Positions 49,255 to 58,202 of a stretch of DNA of 64,000 nucleotides are shown one piece after another; within the stretch, counting starts at the first letter, position 1, and each line of letters starts with the position of its first letter. The stretch is taken from positions 24,256-88,255 of the forward strand of contig SLCK01000004.1 in NCBI GenBank assembly GCA_007125845.1, read 5' to 3'. The position numbers and the translations under genes were made by a program. The notes below the pieces were generated by a model. The model searched no databases and was not told the DNA's origin. It worked only from the letters and a program-made list of their open reading frames with translations. This stretch comes from Gemmatimonadota bacterium (GTDB lineage Bacteria > Gemmatimonadota > Gemmatimonadetes > Longimicrobiales > Gaopeijiaceae).

Positions 49255-50406
49255 ATGAACGTCCTGGTCCTCAACTGGCTGGACCGGGAGAACCCGGGAG
49301 CCGGAGGGGCCGAGATCCACCTCCACGAGACCTTCGGTCGACTTGCTTCGGCGGGTTGGGCCGTGACCGTGGTCTCGTCGGGATGGCCGGGAGCCGCCTC
49401 CAGGACCGAGCTGGACGGTCTGGACATCCACCGGGTCGGGGGGCGCTTCAGCTACCCACTTCGCGTCGCCGCTCACGTCCACGACGAGTTCGACGGTCGC
49501 CGTTTCGACGTGGTCGTAGAGGATCTCAACAAGGTTCCGCTCCTCTCCCCCACCTGGGCACCCGCGCCCGTCCTCCTCCTCGTGCATCACCTCTTCGGCA
49601 ATACCGTCTTCCAGGAGGCGACCCTTCCCCTGGCCCTCGCCACCTGGACGCTGGAGCGGCCTCTTCCCTCGGTCTATCGGGCCGTCCCGGTCATTGCCGT
49701 CTCCGAGAGCACGCGCGTAGACCTGATCGAGCGCGGCCTGGACCGGAGGACGATCGAGGTGATCGAAAACGGGATCGATCTCGATCGTTTCCCCTTCGGT
49801 CCGCCGGAGGGGCGCTTCCCGGAACCCACGATCCTCTACCTCGGCCGGCTGAAGCGCTACAAGCGGGTCGATCTCGTGATTCGGGCGGTGGCTCTCCTGC
49901 GGGACCGTGGCCACCCGGTCCGCCTCCTGATCGCCGGAAAGGGAGATCACCGTGAGGCGCTCGAGAAAGAGGCCGCACACCGCGGGCTGGACGCCGACGC
50001 GGTCCAGTTTCTCGGCTTCGTCTCCGAGGAGCGGAAGGTGGAGCTTCTGCGCCGAGCGTGGGTACACACACTTACCTCCCCGAAGGAGGGATGGGGCATC
50101 GCCAACCTGGAGGCCGCCGCTTGCGGGACCCCGACCGTCGCCAGCGATTCTCCCGGACTCCGAGACTCCGTACTCCACGACCGCACCGGGCTCCTCGTTC
50201 CCCATGGGAATGTCTCAGCTCTTGCGGAAGCCCTGGAGCGGCTCCTCCAGAATCGACCTCTCCGCGGGCGCATGGGAACGGAGGGTCGCGCCTTCGCCGA
50301 GCAACATGGGTGGGACCGCGCCGCCGGTCGATTCGGACGCTCTGTCGAGCGGGTGGTGGCTTCCTCTCGACGAGGAGGATACCTTCCGATTCGCAGGGGG
50401 TTCTGA
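49255..50406 (+). CDS. glycosyltransferase family 4-like protein
   Basis: A 383-residue GT-B transferase. N-terminal acceptor domain starts LNWLDRENPGAGGAEIHLHE. Donor domain: ILYLGRLKRYKRVDLVIRAV, the GDHREALEKEA helix, FLGFVSEERKVELLRRAWV and the EX7E-type motif TSPKEGWGIANLEAAACGTP. Transfers an activated sugar to a surface glycan or lipid; substrate unknown. It starts 11 bases after nusB and ends 52 bases before hpf. Confidence 0.88.
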   Translation: MNVLVLNWLDRENPGAGGAEIHLHETFGRLASAGWAVTVVSSGWPGAASRTELDGLDIHRVGGRFSYPLRVAAHVHDEFDGRRFDVVVEDLNKVPLLSPTWAPAPVLLLVHHLFGNTVFQEATLPLALATWTLERPLPSVYRAVPVIAVSESTRVDLIERGLDRRTIEVIENGIDLDRFPFGPPEGRFPEPTILYLGRLKRYKRVDLVIRAVALLRDRGHPVRLLIAGKGDHREALEKEAAHRGLDADAVQFLGFVSEERKVELLRRAWVHTLTSPKEGWGIANLEAAACGTPTVASDSPGLRDSVLHDRTGLLVPHGNVSALAEALERLLQNRPLRGRMGTEGRAFAEQHGWDRAAGRFGRSVERVVASSRRGGYLPIRRGF

Positions 50407-50458
50407 ACACGCCGGGCTTCTCCCGGCACCTTCCACACACCTCCCCAGGAGGCATTCG

Positions 50459-50788
50459 ATGAGAGTTCAGTTCGTTGCTCGTCATTGCGAGATTCCCCCT
50501 TCCATCCGCGCCCGCGCTGAAGAACAGGTCCGCGACCTCCAGCGCTTCGACCCCCGACTCTCCTCCGCATCTCTCGTGTTCGACGCCGAACGCCATCTGA
50601 AGAAGGTCGAGGGCGTTCTCGTCCTCGACGGTACCGAGCCCGCCGTGGCGCAGGGCGAAGGAGACGAGTTCCGGCCCGCCCTCGAGCAGGTTGTGGATCG
50701 TCTGGGCCGCATCCTCCGTCGCCGCCGCGACCAGGCGACGAACCATCGGGGCCCGAAGCTCTCCGAGGTCGTAGGCGAGCCGGAGTAG
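50459..50788 (+). CDS. hpf: ribosome hibernation promoting factor (HPF/RaiA family, short)
   Basis: A 109-residue protein with the HPF/YfiA N-domain: VQFVARHCEIPPSIRARAEEQV, LVFDAERHLKKVEGVLVL and LEQVVDRLGRILRRRRDQ. It lacks the C-terminal dimerisation domain, so it is the short form. AGGAGG is 8 bases before ATG. Location before hprK is the usual order in bacteria with a mannose-type PTS. Confidence 0.88.
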   Translation: MRVQFVARHCEIPPSIRARAEEQVRDLQRFDPRLSSASLVFDAERHLKKVEGVLVLDGTEPAVAQGEGDEFRPALEQVVDRLGRILRRRRDQATNHRGPKLSEVVGEPE

Positions 50789-50797
50789 CGAACGGCG

Positions 50798-51760
50798 GTG
50801 GCCACGGCGATCCGGATCCAGGAGTTCTTCGATGCCAAGCGGGACAGCCTCGCCCTGGACCTCCTCACCGTCGACACTCCCCTCGACCGGGAGTGCTCCG
50901 ACGCCGACATCTCCACTCCAGGCCTTGCCCTCTCCGGATTCACCGAGCGATTTCCGGAGGGCCGGATGCAGGTGTTCGGGCAGACCGAGATGACCTACCT
51001 CCACTCCCTCACCCAGGAGGAGCGCCTCGATCGACTGACGGGACTCTTCTCGCACGACGTTCCGGCCGCCTTCGTGACGAAGGGCCAGAAGGTCCCCGAG
51101 GAGTTTCTCGAGGTTGCCGTGCGCGAAGGCGTACCGGTCTTTCTCTCGCGCCTCACCACCCGAGACTTCTTCCGCAGAGTCAAGCCGTACCTGGAGCGGC
51201 TGCTCGCTCCTTCCACCACGATTCACGGGTCGCTGGCTGACGTGTACGGGGTGGGAGTGCTCTTCGTAGGGAAGAGCGGGATCGGAAAGAGCGAATGCGT
51301 GCTCGATCTGGTCGAACGGGGACACAGGCTCGTGGCTGACGATCTCGTGATGGTCTCGCGGCGGGGACACGACGTGCTCCTCGGGCGAGGCCACCGATTG
51401 CAGCGCCATCACATGGAGATCCGGGGGATCGGAATCATCGACGTGCGGGCGCTATTCGGGATCCGAGCCATCCGTCAGCAGAAGAGGGTGGAAGTGATCG
51501 TGCAACTGGAGGAGTGGGACGACGCCGCGACCTACGACCGCACGGGCCTCACGCGCGATTCGGTGACCGTGCTCGATGTCGAGATCCCGAAGGTCACGAT
51601 CCCCCTCAATCCCGGGAAGAACATTACCGTGATTTCCGAGGTGGTCGCGATGAACCACCTCCTGAAGTATTCGGGAATCGACTCCGCCGCTCGCTTCGAC
51701 CAGAAGCTGCGGAGCACCGTGGCCCCCGTGGAGGAGTACCTCGAGGAGGACTATGAGTGA
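50798..51760 (+). CDS. hprK: HPr kinase/phosphorylase
   Basis: A 320-residue enzyme that phosphorylates Ser-46 of HPr with ATP or removes it. P-loop GKSGIGKSECVLDLVERGH and a following ADDLVMV define the catalytic core; EIRGIGIIDVRALFGIRAIR is the family signature. The C-terminal NPGKNITVISEVVAMN helix region is present. GTG start, 9 bases after hpf. It implies regulation of HPr by Ser phosphorylation here. Confidence 0.94.
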   Translation: MATAIRIQEFFDAKRDSLALDLLTVDTPLDRECSDADISTPGLALSGFTERFPEGRMQVFGQTEMTYLHSLTQEERLDRLTGLFSHDVPAAFVTKGQKVPEEFLEVAVREGVPVFLSRLTTRDFFRRVKPYLERLLAPSTTIHGSLADVYGVGVLFVGKSGIGKSECVLDLVERGHRLVADDLVMVSRRGHDVLLGRGHRLQRHHMEIRGIGIIDVRALFGIRAIRQQKRVEVIVQLEEWDDAATYDRTGLTRDSVTVLDVEIPKVTIPLNPGKNITVISEVVAMNHLLKYSGIDSAARFDQKLRSTVAPVEEYLEEDYE

Positions 51761-52163
51761 CGCCGCTCGGGCTCCGGGCCGGCACCTTCCGGTTCGGGGC
51801 ATCGTCCTCACCCACGGTGAGATGTGCTTCGGAATGGTGGACGCCGTGCGCAAGATCGCCGGTGCCCCGGACGAGGCGCTGGTGGCCGTGAGCAACGACG
51901 GATCCGGTCCAGAGGAGCTCCAGAGGAGGGTGGCCGAGGCCGCGGGCGACGGTCCCTCCCTCATCTTCACCGATCTCCAGTCGGGGAGTTGTGCCTTCGC
52001 CGCGCGCCTCGCCTGTCGGGAACCCGAGAGCCGTCGGGTCGTCTTCGGGGCGAATCTCCCCATGCTTCTCGACTTCGTCTTCCACCGGGAGCTCCCGCTC
52101 GACGAGCTGGTGGAACGGATGATCGAGAAGGGTCGGGAATCGATCCACTCACTCGAGCTCTGA
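51753..52163 (+). CDS. PTS mannose-family EIIA component
   Basis: A 136-residue IIA-Man type phosphocarrier. GIVLTHGEMCFGMVDAVRKIAG carries the phosphorylated His (His in LTHGEM). DLQSGSCAFAARLA and PMLLDFVFHRELPLDEL follow. Receives phosphate from HPr and passes it to IIB. ATG overlaps the hprK end by 8 bases. Confidence 0.9.
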   Translation: MSDAARAPGRHLPVRGIVLTHGEMCFGMVDAVRKIAGAPDEALVAVSNDGSGPEELQRRVAEAAGDGPSLIFTDLQSGSCAFAARLACREPESRRVVFGANLPMLLDFVFHRELPLDELVERMIEKGRESIHSLEL

Positions 52164-52177
52164 GCTCCCGAGTCTCC

Positions 52178-52657
52178 ATGGGAATCGTGCTCTACCGTGT
52201 GGATGAACGTCTGATTCACGGACAGGTCACAGTGGGGTGGGGGCATCACCTGCAGCCGCGCCGCTATCTCGTGGTCGACGACGAGCTCCCGGACAGCGAC
52301 TGGGAGCGGGAGCTCCTCCAGCTCGGAACGCCTCCCGGGGTCGAGGTCGAGTTCTTCACGGTTGCGGATGCGCGCATGGAGATCCCGGGCTGGCGAGAGG
52401 CCGAGGAGCCGTCAGTCCTGCTCACGCGCGACCTCGACCACATGAGCCGGCTTGCCGAAGGAGGAACCCTCTCGGGCGAGGAGGTGAACCTCGGGGGGAT
52501 CCACTACCGGCCTGGCCGAACGGAGGTTCTCTCCTACCTCTTCCTCGACGCCGCGGACCGGGATCGGGTCCGGGCGCTGGGGGCCGATGGTGTCACCGTA
52601 TCCGCTCAGGATCTGCCGCGCTCACCCAAGGCACACGCCGGACGACTCCTGGGATGA
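52178..52657 (+). CDS. PTS mannose-family EIIB component
   Basis: A 159-residue IIB with the active-site motif RVDERLIHGQVTVGWG (His in LIHGQV), then LVVDDELPDSDWERELL and the C-terminal LFLDAADRDRVRALGADGV. Passes phosphate to the sugar entering through IIC-IID. ATG at 52178, 14 bases after IIA. Confidence 0.9.
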   Translation: MGIVLYRVDERLIHGQVTVGWGHHLQPRRYLVVDDELPDSDWERELLQLGTPPGVEVEFFTVADARMEIPGWREAEEPSVLLTRDLDHMSRLAEGGTLSGEEVNLGGIHYRPGRTEVLSYLFLDAADRDRVRALGADGVTVSAQDLPRSPKAHAGRLLG

Positions 52658-52673
52658 TGGAAGGGCTCTGCGG

Positions 52674-53345
52674 ATGATGGGTGGTACGGAGCTGGGACTC
52701 CTTGTCCTGCTTGGAGCATGGTCGGCCCTCGACTCGACGTCGGTAGGACAATTCATGCTCTCCCGGCCCCTCGTTTCCGGGACGTTGGCCGGGTGGATTC
52801 TCGGTGATCCTGCCAGCGGACTCCTCGTCGGCGCCCTCCTCGAAGGGCTCGACCTCGGGGGCGTACCCGCTGGGGGCGCCCGGCTCCCCGAGTTTGGTCC
52901 GGGCGCCGTCCCGGCGGCGTTTGCCGCGATCGCGCTGGGCGGTCCGGGGGGATTGGCATCAGGCTTGGCGTTGGGCGTACTCTGGAGCCTGCTGGGTCGG
53001 GCGACGATGGACATCCAGCGCCGGGCAAATGGAATGCTCATGGCGGGAGCGGAGCATGGCGCGTTCGTTCCCAGGGTGCTCGCCCTCCGCCACTGGATCT
53101 GCGTGGGCCTCGACGGACTCCGGGGCGCGGTTCTGGCGGGCCTCGGGATCCTCGCGGTGAGCGTCCTTCCTGCGGGCCTTAGCGAGCTCTGGCCCCTCGG
53201 TCGGGCCGGGACGGCGGCACTCCTCTTGCTCCCGGCCGCCCTTGCGGCAGGCTCACACCTCCGCTCCTTACGTACGCCCTTGTCCCGGGGCCCACTCCTT
53301 GTGGTGGGCGTCCTTTCGGGCTCGGCGCTGGCGCTCCTCTTCTGA
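52674..53345 (+). CDS. PTS mannose-family EIIC component
   Basis: A 223-residue membrane protein with about six spans and Gly/Ala/Leu-rich segments, including SGLLVGALLEGLDLGGVPAGG, the IIC-Man type loop. ATGATG start at 52674; longer frames run into IIB. Forms the translocator with IID. The substrate is unknown. Confidence 0.85.
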   Translation: MMGGTELGLLVLLGAWSALDSTSVGQFMLSRPLVSGTLAGWILGDPASGLLVGALLEGLDLGGVPAGGARLPEFGPGAVPAAFAAIALGGPGGLASGLALGVLWSLLGRATMDIQRRANGMLMAGAEHGAFVPRVLALRHWICVGLDGLRGAVLAGLGILAVSVLPAGLSELWPLGRAGTAALLLLPAALAAGSHLRSLRTPLSRGPLLVVGVLSGSALALLF

Positions 53346-54088
53346 TGAAGACCGAGCTCACCCTCCTCGTGCGGTCCCTCGTCGTCCAGGGATCCTGGAA
53401 CTACCGGACTCTCCTTGGAGCCGGGATGGCATGGGTCCTCCTCCCCGTGCTGAGGAGCGCCGGTGAGGAAGGGGAGGAGGCGCTGCGCGCTCGACTGGCC
53501 AGGCACGCCGAGCACTTCAACGCCCACCCCTATCTCACACCCGTGGCGCTGGGTGCGCTGCAGAGGCTGGAGCGGGAGGGGGCGGATCCCGAGCGGATCC
53601 GCCGGTTCCGCCGGGCTCTGGGAGGGCCTCTCGGGAGTCTGGGCGATGCCCTGATATGGTCGATCTGGCGTCCGGCTTGCGTTCTTTTCGCGCTCGTGCT
53701 CGTGGTTCTGGGGGCCGCCCCCCTGATGGTGACCGTCGCCTTTCTCTTCCTCTACAACCTCGTGCATCTCGGGCTCCGCGTCTGGGGGCTGCGAGTGGGG
53801 TCGGAGTTCGGATTCGAGGTTGCGGGGGCCCTCGGGCGGCTCAAGGTCCCCTTCCTGTCGGAACGGATTGGGACCGTCGGGGTCCTTCTTGTCGGCCTCC
53901 TTGTGGGGGCACTGGCCGTCCGGGCATTTGAACTTCCCGGGCGAGGTGTTCCATGGCTTTTGGTCGGCGGGACTCTCTTCCTCGTCGGCTTCCTGAAGCG
54001 CGATCTTTTCCATAGGTGGATGCCCGCGCTCGCACTTGCCCTGGTCGTGGGGGGGTTCGTGGCTGGCGCGGTGCGGTCCGCAGGATGA
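53345..54088 (+). CDS. PTS mannose-family EIID component
   Basis: A 247-residue IID. The soluble N-terminal part has RSLVVQGSWNYRTLLGAGMAW and FNAHPYLTPVALGALQRLE (family-type NTHP/NPYL motif), then GGPLGSLGDALIWSIWRPA, followed by about four membrane spans at the C-terminus. ATG overlaps IIC. Completes a whole mannose-type EII set in one operon. Confidence 0.9.
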   Translation: MKTELTLLVRSLVVQGSWNYRTLLGAGMAWVLLPVLRSAGEEGEEALRARLARHAEHFNAHPYLTPVALGALQRLEREGADPERIRRFRRALGGPLGSLGDALIWSIWRPACVLFALVLVVLGAAPLMVTVAFLFLYNLVHLGLRVWGLRVGSEFGFEVAGALGRLKVPFLSERIGTVGVLLVGLLVGALAVRAFELPGRGVPWLLVGGTLFLVGFLKRDLFHRWMPALALALVVGGFVAGAVRSAG

Positions 54089-54150
54089 GGGCGGCCGGTG
54101 CCTGAGCGATGTACGAGTTTCTCAACCCGGACGGGAGGGGCTCCATTGAC

Positions 54151-54432
54151 ATGAGTGAGTCGCTGGTAGAAGTGCGCCTCGTGAGCATTCCGAACCGGCT
54201 TGGACTGCACGCCCGTCCGGCGGCGGAGTTCGTCAAGCTCGCGGGGCGATTCGAGGCGGAAGTGTACCTTCGCAAGGGCGATCTGGAGGTCAACGGGAAG
54301 AGCATCATGGGGGTCCTGATGCTTGCAGCCGAGCAGGGCTCGGAGCTCAGGATTCGGAGTGAGGGGGTCGATGCACAGGAGGCGGTGGAGGCGCTCGCCG
54401 ACCTGATCAAGCGCGGATTCGACGAGGCCTGA
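54151..54432 (+). CDS. ptsH: phosphocarrier protein HPr
   Basis: A 93-residue HPr. His-15 type motif NRLGLHARPAAEFVKLA and Ser-46 type motif NGKSIMGVLMLAAEQGSEL are both intact, so it can be phosphorylated by EI on His and by HprK on Ser. I chose the ATG before SESLVEVRLV rather than the one at 54109. Stop is two bases before the ptsI start. Confidence 0.93.
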   Translation: MSESLVEVRLVSIPNRLGLHARPAAEFVKLAGRFEAEVYLRKGDLEVNGKSIMGVLMLAAEQGSELRIRSEGVDAQEAVEALADLIKRGFDEA

Positions 54433-54433
54433 A

Positions 54434-56209
54434 TTGGGACACACCTTCGAAGGAGTGCCGATCTCTGGAGGCATCGCGTTCGGGCCGATTCGGCTCGTGC
54501 GTTGGAAGGTGCCGGTTGTCCCGCACGAGGTTGTGCCCGAAGAATGCGCAGAGGACGAGGTCGAGCGGTTCCTCGCGGCGCGCGACTGGGCAAAGGGCCG
54601 GCTGGAGGAGCTCCGGGACAGCACGAGAGACCGACTCGGGCCGATGGAGGCCAGGATCTTCGATCCGCAGCTCCTCATGCTGGAAGACGCTGACGTCGTC
54701 GAGCCGACCCTGCGCTACATCCGGGAGAACCGCCTCTCCGCGCCTCGCGCCTTCGAGTGGAGGATGCTCGAGCTCCAGGCGCAGTGGTTACGAACCTCGA
54801 ACGCGATGGTCCTCGACCGATTGAATGACCTCGAGGACCTCCTGGTCCGGGTCCTCCACCGGCTTCTCGAGCTCCCCGAGTCGAGCGACCTCATTGGGGA
54901 CGAGGAGCCCGGAGTCGTGGTCTCCCACAACCTCACCCCCTCGTTGACGGTTCAACTGGATCCTACTCAGACGCTTGGAGTTGCAACGGATCTGGGCACC
55001 CGCACCTCACACTGGGCCATTCTGGCGCGCTCCCTCGAGATCCCTGCGGTTGGGGGACTCGTGGACCTGTCGAGTCGGGTGGAGAGCGGCCAGCAGGCGA
55101 TCCTGGACGGGCGCCAGGGACGAGTCGTCGTCGAGCCCGATGCGTCGGAGCGGCACAGCTACGAAGAGCGACGGGTGCTCATCCAGGAGTGGGAGGACGA
55201 GCTGGCCGAAGTCGTCCGCCTCGATTCGGTGACGATCGATGGCCAGCCCGTTGCCCTGCGCGCGAACATAGACCTGCCCGGCGAGGCCGTGCGCGGCCGG
55301 AACCGCGGGGCCGAGGGAATCGGGCTCTTTCGGACCGAGTTCCTTGTGGTAGGTCGAAACGCGATGCCCGGAGAGGAGGAGCAGTACGAAGCGTACAGAG
55401 ACGTGGTCGAGGTCTTCCCGAACAGTGCGGTGTTCATCCGAACCTTCGACCTGGGCGGGGACAAGTTCCCGATGTTCCTCCACATGCCACCCGAGGAGAA
55501 CCCCTTCCTGGGATGGCGCGCCATTCGAGTCTGCCTGGACGAGCTCGAGCTCTTCCGACCGCAGCTGCGGGCCATCCTCAGGGCGACGGCCCACGGAGAC
55601 GTAAGGATTCTTCTTCCCCTCGTCAACGACGTGGAGGAGATCGTCCGGGTGCGGGAGCTCCTGGGCGAGGAGGAGGAGGGGCTCCGGCGCGACGGGATTC
55701 CCTTTTCCTCGGGCTACAAGCTGGGATGTCTCATCGAGACCCCGGCCGCCGCCCTCGACGCCGCTGAGCTCGCCCGCCACTGCGACTTCTTCTCGATCGG
55801 GACGAACGACCTGGTGCAATATACCTTGGCCGTCGACCGCACGAACACCCGGTTGGCTCCCCTCTACAACCCCTTCCACCCGGCGGTCGTCCGACAACTC
55901 CACCAGGTGTCCAGGGTTTCTCGCGCCGCCGGCATCGAGGTGAGCGTGTGCGGGGAGATGGCGGGCGACCCCCTCGGGGCCTTCCTCCTTCTGGGCCTCG
56001 ATATCACGGCTCTCTCGGTGGCCTGGCCCTACCTTCCCGAGATCAAGAAGGTGATCCGGAGCTTTCGTATCGAGGATGCGCGCAAGGCAGCTCGCCTCGC
56101 GCTCGCCGCACCCACCTCCGCAGAGGTCATCCAGTGCCTGTCCGATGGGATCGGTTCCTCGGTCGAGCTCTCCTCGGTTTCGGGTCGGTGGAGTTTGTCC
56201 CGGATGTGA
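54434..56209 (+). CDS. ptsI: PTS enzyme I (phosphoenolpyruvate-protein phosphotransferase)
   Basis: A 591-residue EI. N-terminal HPr-binding/His domain has GVPISGGIAFGPI at the start, and the phospho-His region lies in TDLGTRTSHWAILARSLEIP (His in TSH). C-terminal TIM-barrel PEP domain has AEGIGLFRTEFLVVGR, FDLGGDKFPMFLH, NPFLGWRAIRVCLD, FFSIGTNDLVQYTLAVDR and SVCGEMAGDP with its active Cys. TTG start; no ATG fits. Confidence 0.95.
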   Translation: MGHTFEGVPISGGIAFGPIRLVRWKVPVVPHEVVPEECAEDEVERFLAARDWAKGRLEELRDSTRDRLGPMEARIFDPQLLMLEDADVVEPTLRYIRENRLSAPRAFEWRMLELQAQWLRTSNAMVLDRLNDLEDLLVRVLHRLLELPESSDLIGDEEPGVVVSHNLTPSLTVQLDPTQTLGVATDLGTRTSHWAILARSLEIPAVGGLVDLSSRVESGQQAILDGRQGRVVVEPDASERHSYEERRVLIQEWEDELAEVVRLDSVTIDGQPVALRANIDLPGEAVRGRNRGAEGIGLFRTEFLVVGRNAMPGEEEQYEAYRDVVEVFPNSAVFIRTFDLGGDKFPMFLHMPPEENPFLGWRAIRVCLDELELFRPQLRAILRATAHGDVRILLPLVNDVEEIVRVRELLGEEEEGLRRDGIPFSSGYKLGCLIETPAAALDAAELARHCDFFSIGTNDLVQYTLAVDRTNTRLAPLYNPFHPAVVRQLHQVSRVSRAAGIEVSVCGEMAGDPLGAFLLLGLDITALSVAWPYLPEIKKVIRSFRIEDARKAARLALAAPTSAEVIQCLSDGIGSSVELSSVSGRWSLSRM

Positions 56210-56222
56210 GAACCCTTATAGT
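56195..56222 (+). promoter_or_regulatory. sigma-70-type promoter before metK
   Basis: TTGTCC and TATAGT are 16 bases apart, ending about 128 bases before the metK start; it overlaps the end of ptsI. The leader between has CCTCCG/CGGAGG as a possible hairpin, but I recognise no known SAM riboswitch. Confidence 0.5.
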
Positions 56223-56349
56223 GTAGCCGGCCTCCGGACCTTGCGGACGGAGGTTCGACGTACATCAATCCAATATGGAACCAGGTCTCCTTCCGGACTC
56301 GCTCGAGCGGGTCGCGGGCTGGAGCGGACTTCAACGTAGGGAGCAATCC

Positions 56350-57528
56350 TTGAGCTTGCGACAATTCTCTTCGGAGTCGGTATCGGAAGGTCATCCCGAC
56401 AAGATGGCCGATCAGATCTCGGACGCGGTTCTCGATCATATGCTCGCAGGAGATCCCAAGTCGCGGGTCGCGTGCGAGACGCTGGTCACGACGGGGCTCG
56501 CGCTCGTTGCGGGAGAGGTCACCACCGAGACACAGATCGAGATTGGCGACGTGGTGCGCGAAACCATACTCGACATCGGGTACGACGACTCCCGGTATGG
56601 GATCGATGGGCAGACGTGCTCGGTCCTCACTGCGATGGACCGGCAGTCTCCCGACATCGCGATGGGCGTGGACACCGGTGGTGCCGGGGACCAGGGCATG
56701 ATGTTCGGTTTTGCTTGCGACGAGACCGAGGAGCTCATGCCAGCTCCGATCATGTACGCCCACCACCTGGTCCGGGCGTTGGCTGACGTTCGCAAGGAGG
56801 GGAGACTCCCCTGGCTGCGGCCGGACAGCAAGTCACAGGTGACGATGGAGTACGATGGCACCCGGCCCGTTCGGATCTCGGCGGTCGTCCTCAGCTCCCA
56901 GCACGACGACGAGGTGACCACGGGTGAGATCCGGGAAGTGCTCCAGAAGGAGATCATCGAGGAGACCCTGCCGTCGAAGTTCTTCGACCCCTCGAAGGCG
57001 AGCATTCACGTGAACCCGACCGGACGATTCGTGCGAGGGGGACCGCACGGGGACGTCGGACTTACCGGCCGCAAGGTGATCGTGGACACCTACGGCGGCA
57101 CCGGACGGCACGGGGGAGGCGCCTTCTCCGGAAAGGATTCCACCAAGGTCGATCGCTCTGCGGCGTATGCCTCGAGGTGGGCGGCCAAGAATGTGGTGGC
57201 ATCCAAGGCGGCCACCCGCTGCGAGATCCAGCTCGCCTACGCGATCGGGGTGGCCGATCCAGTCTCGGTGTGGGTCGATACCTTCGGCACGGGGGTCGTT
57301 CCCGACGCCGAGATCTCGAAGGCGGTCGAGAAGGCCTTCGACTTTCGTCCGGCCTCGATCATCAACGACCTCCAGCTTCGCACCCCCATCTTTGGGCCCA
57401 CGGCGGCCTACGGACACTTCGGTCGCCGTGCCGAGAAGGTCGAGCGCTTCGGCCGCGAGGTCACCCTCTTTCCCTGGGAAGAGCTGAATCGCGTGGACGA
57501 GCTCCGAGCGGCGCTCAAGCTGGACTGA
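56350..57528 (+). CDS. metK: S-adenosylmethionine synthetase
   Basis: A 392-residue enzyme making SAM from methionine and [24 protein letters not shown] is the N-terminal signature, [16 protein letters not shown] the Mg/K site, [21 protein letters not shown] and [19 protein letters not shown] the ATP loop. The TTG at 56350 is preceded by GGGAG 6 bases upstream. Length is typical. Confidence 0.96.
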   Translation: MSLRQFSSESVSEGHPDKMADQISDAVLDHMLAGDPKSRVACETLVTTGLALVAGEVTTETQIEIGDVVRETILDIGYDDSRYGIDGQTCSVLTAMDRQSPDIAMGVDTGGAGDQGMMFGFACDETEELMPAPIMYAHHLVRALADVRKEGRLPWLRPDSKSQVTMEYDGTRPVRISAVVLSSQHDDEVTTGEIREVLQKEIIEETLPSKFFDPSKASIHVNPTGRFVRGGPHGDVGLTGRKVIVDTYGGTGRHGGGAFSGKDSTKVDRSAAYASRWAAKNVVASKAATRCEIQLAYAIGVADPVSVWVDTFGTGVVPDAEISKAVEKAFDFRPASIINDLQLRTPIFGPTAAYGHFGRRAEKVERFGREVTLFPWEELNRVDELRAALKLD

Positions 57529-57562
57529 GCAACGGGCTGACATGGGCGTGAACCACACCTGG

Positions 57563-57619
57563 CCTTCGGAGTATCTGCTACTTCGAAGGTGCCGCGCCGG
57601 GGCCCGAGGCCCCGGCGCG
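57563..57619 (+). terminator. two tandem hairpins after metK
   Basis: Hairpin 1: CCTTCGGAGTA (57563-57573) with TACTTCGAAGG (57579-57589), 11 pairs including one G-T. Hairpin 2: GCGCCGGGGCC (57594-57604) with GGCCCCGGCGC (57608-57618), perfect 11 pairs with a CGA loop. No T-run. They lie between the metK stop and the GTG of the next gene, so they may stop or protect the metK mRNA. Confidence 0.55.
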
Positions 57620-57652
57620 CGCCCCCGGGCGCCGTAAGAGGAGGACGGGACC

Positions 57653-58201
57653 GTGCTGGTCGAGGTCAAGGTGCAGAGTCTGGGGTTGGATCGGGCGTCG
57701 AACATGCCGGTCCTGATCCTGAGGGAGCTGGATGGAGAGCGGGTGCTCCCGATCTGGATCGGCCCCGGGGAGGCCAGCGCGATCGCCATGCAGTTGGCCG
57801 ACATGAAGTTTTCCCGCCCGTTGACCCACGACCTGCTCGTCTCGGTCGTGGGAGGGCTCGGGGGCTCGCTCGACCGCGTGGTGATCACCCGAGTCGCCGA
57901 TTCCACCTACTACGCTGAGCTGATGATCCGCCGTGAAGGGAATGTGATCAGCGTAGACGCCCGGCCTTCCGATTCGATCGCGGTCGCGCTGCGGATGGAT
58001 GCCCGCATCTTCGCAGCCGACGAACTCCTGGAACGGGCCTCGATCGAGGTCACTGAAGAGGAGGGCAGCTTCACGGCAGAGGGCCCCGGGGCGACGGGCA
58101 AGAAGGAGGAGGACGAGGATGCCCCCCTCATGGACGCCGACGAGCTGCAGGAGTACCTCCGCAGGTTGAATCCGGAGGACTTTGGACGATTCTCTCCCTG
58201 A
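57653..58201 (+). CDS. bifunctional nuclease family protein (DUF151)
   Basis: A 182-residue protein. VEVKVQSLGLDRASNMPVLIL, LPIWIGPGEASAIAMQLADMKFSRPLTHDLL and VDARPSDSIAVALRMDARIFA are the DUF151/BFN domain hallmarks. A Glu/Lys-rich linker and a small C-terminal helix (EYLRRLNPEDFG) of the UVR type follow. Members cleave DNA/RNA in plants; bacterial role uncertain. GTG start with GAGGAGG 8 bases upstream. Confidence 0.85.
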   Translation: MLVEVKVQSLGLDRASNMPVLILRELDGERVLPIWIGPGEASAIAMQLADMKFSRPLTHDLLVSVVGGLGGSLDRVVITRVADSTYYAELMIRREGNVISVDARPSDSIAVALRMDARIFAADELLERASIEVTEEEGSFTAEGPGATGKKEEDEDAPLMDADELQEYLRRLNPEDFGRFSP

Positions 58202-58202
58202 G

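Noticed and set aside
56223..56349. SAM riboswitch in the metK leader
   Set aside because: No match to SAM-I, SAM-II or SAM-IV core sequences that I can recognise; kept only as something to test.
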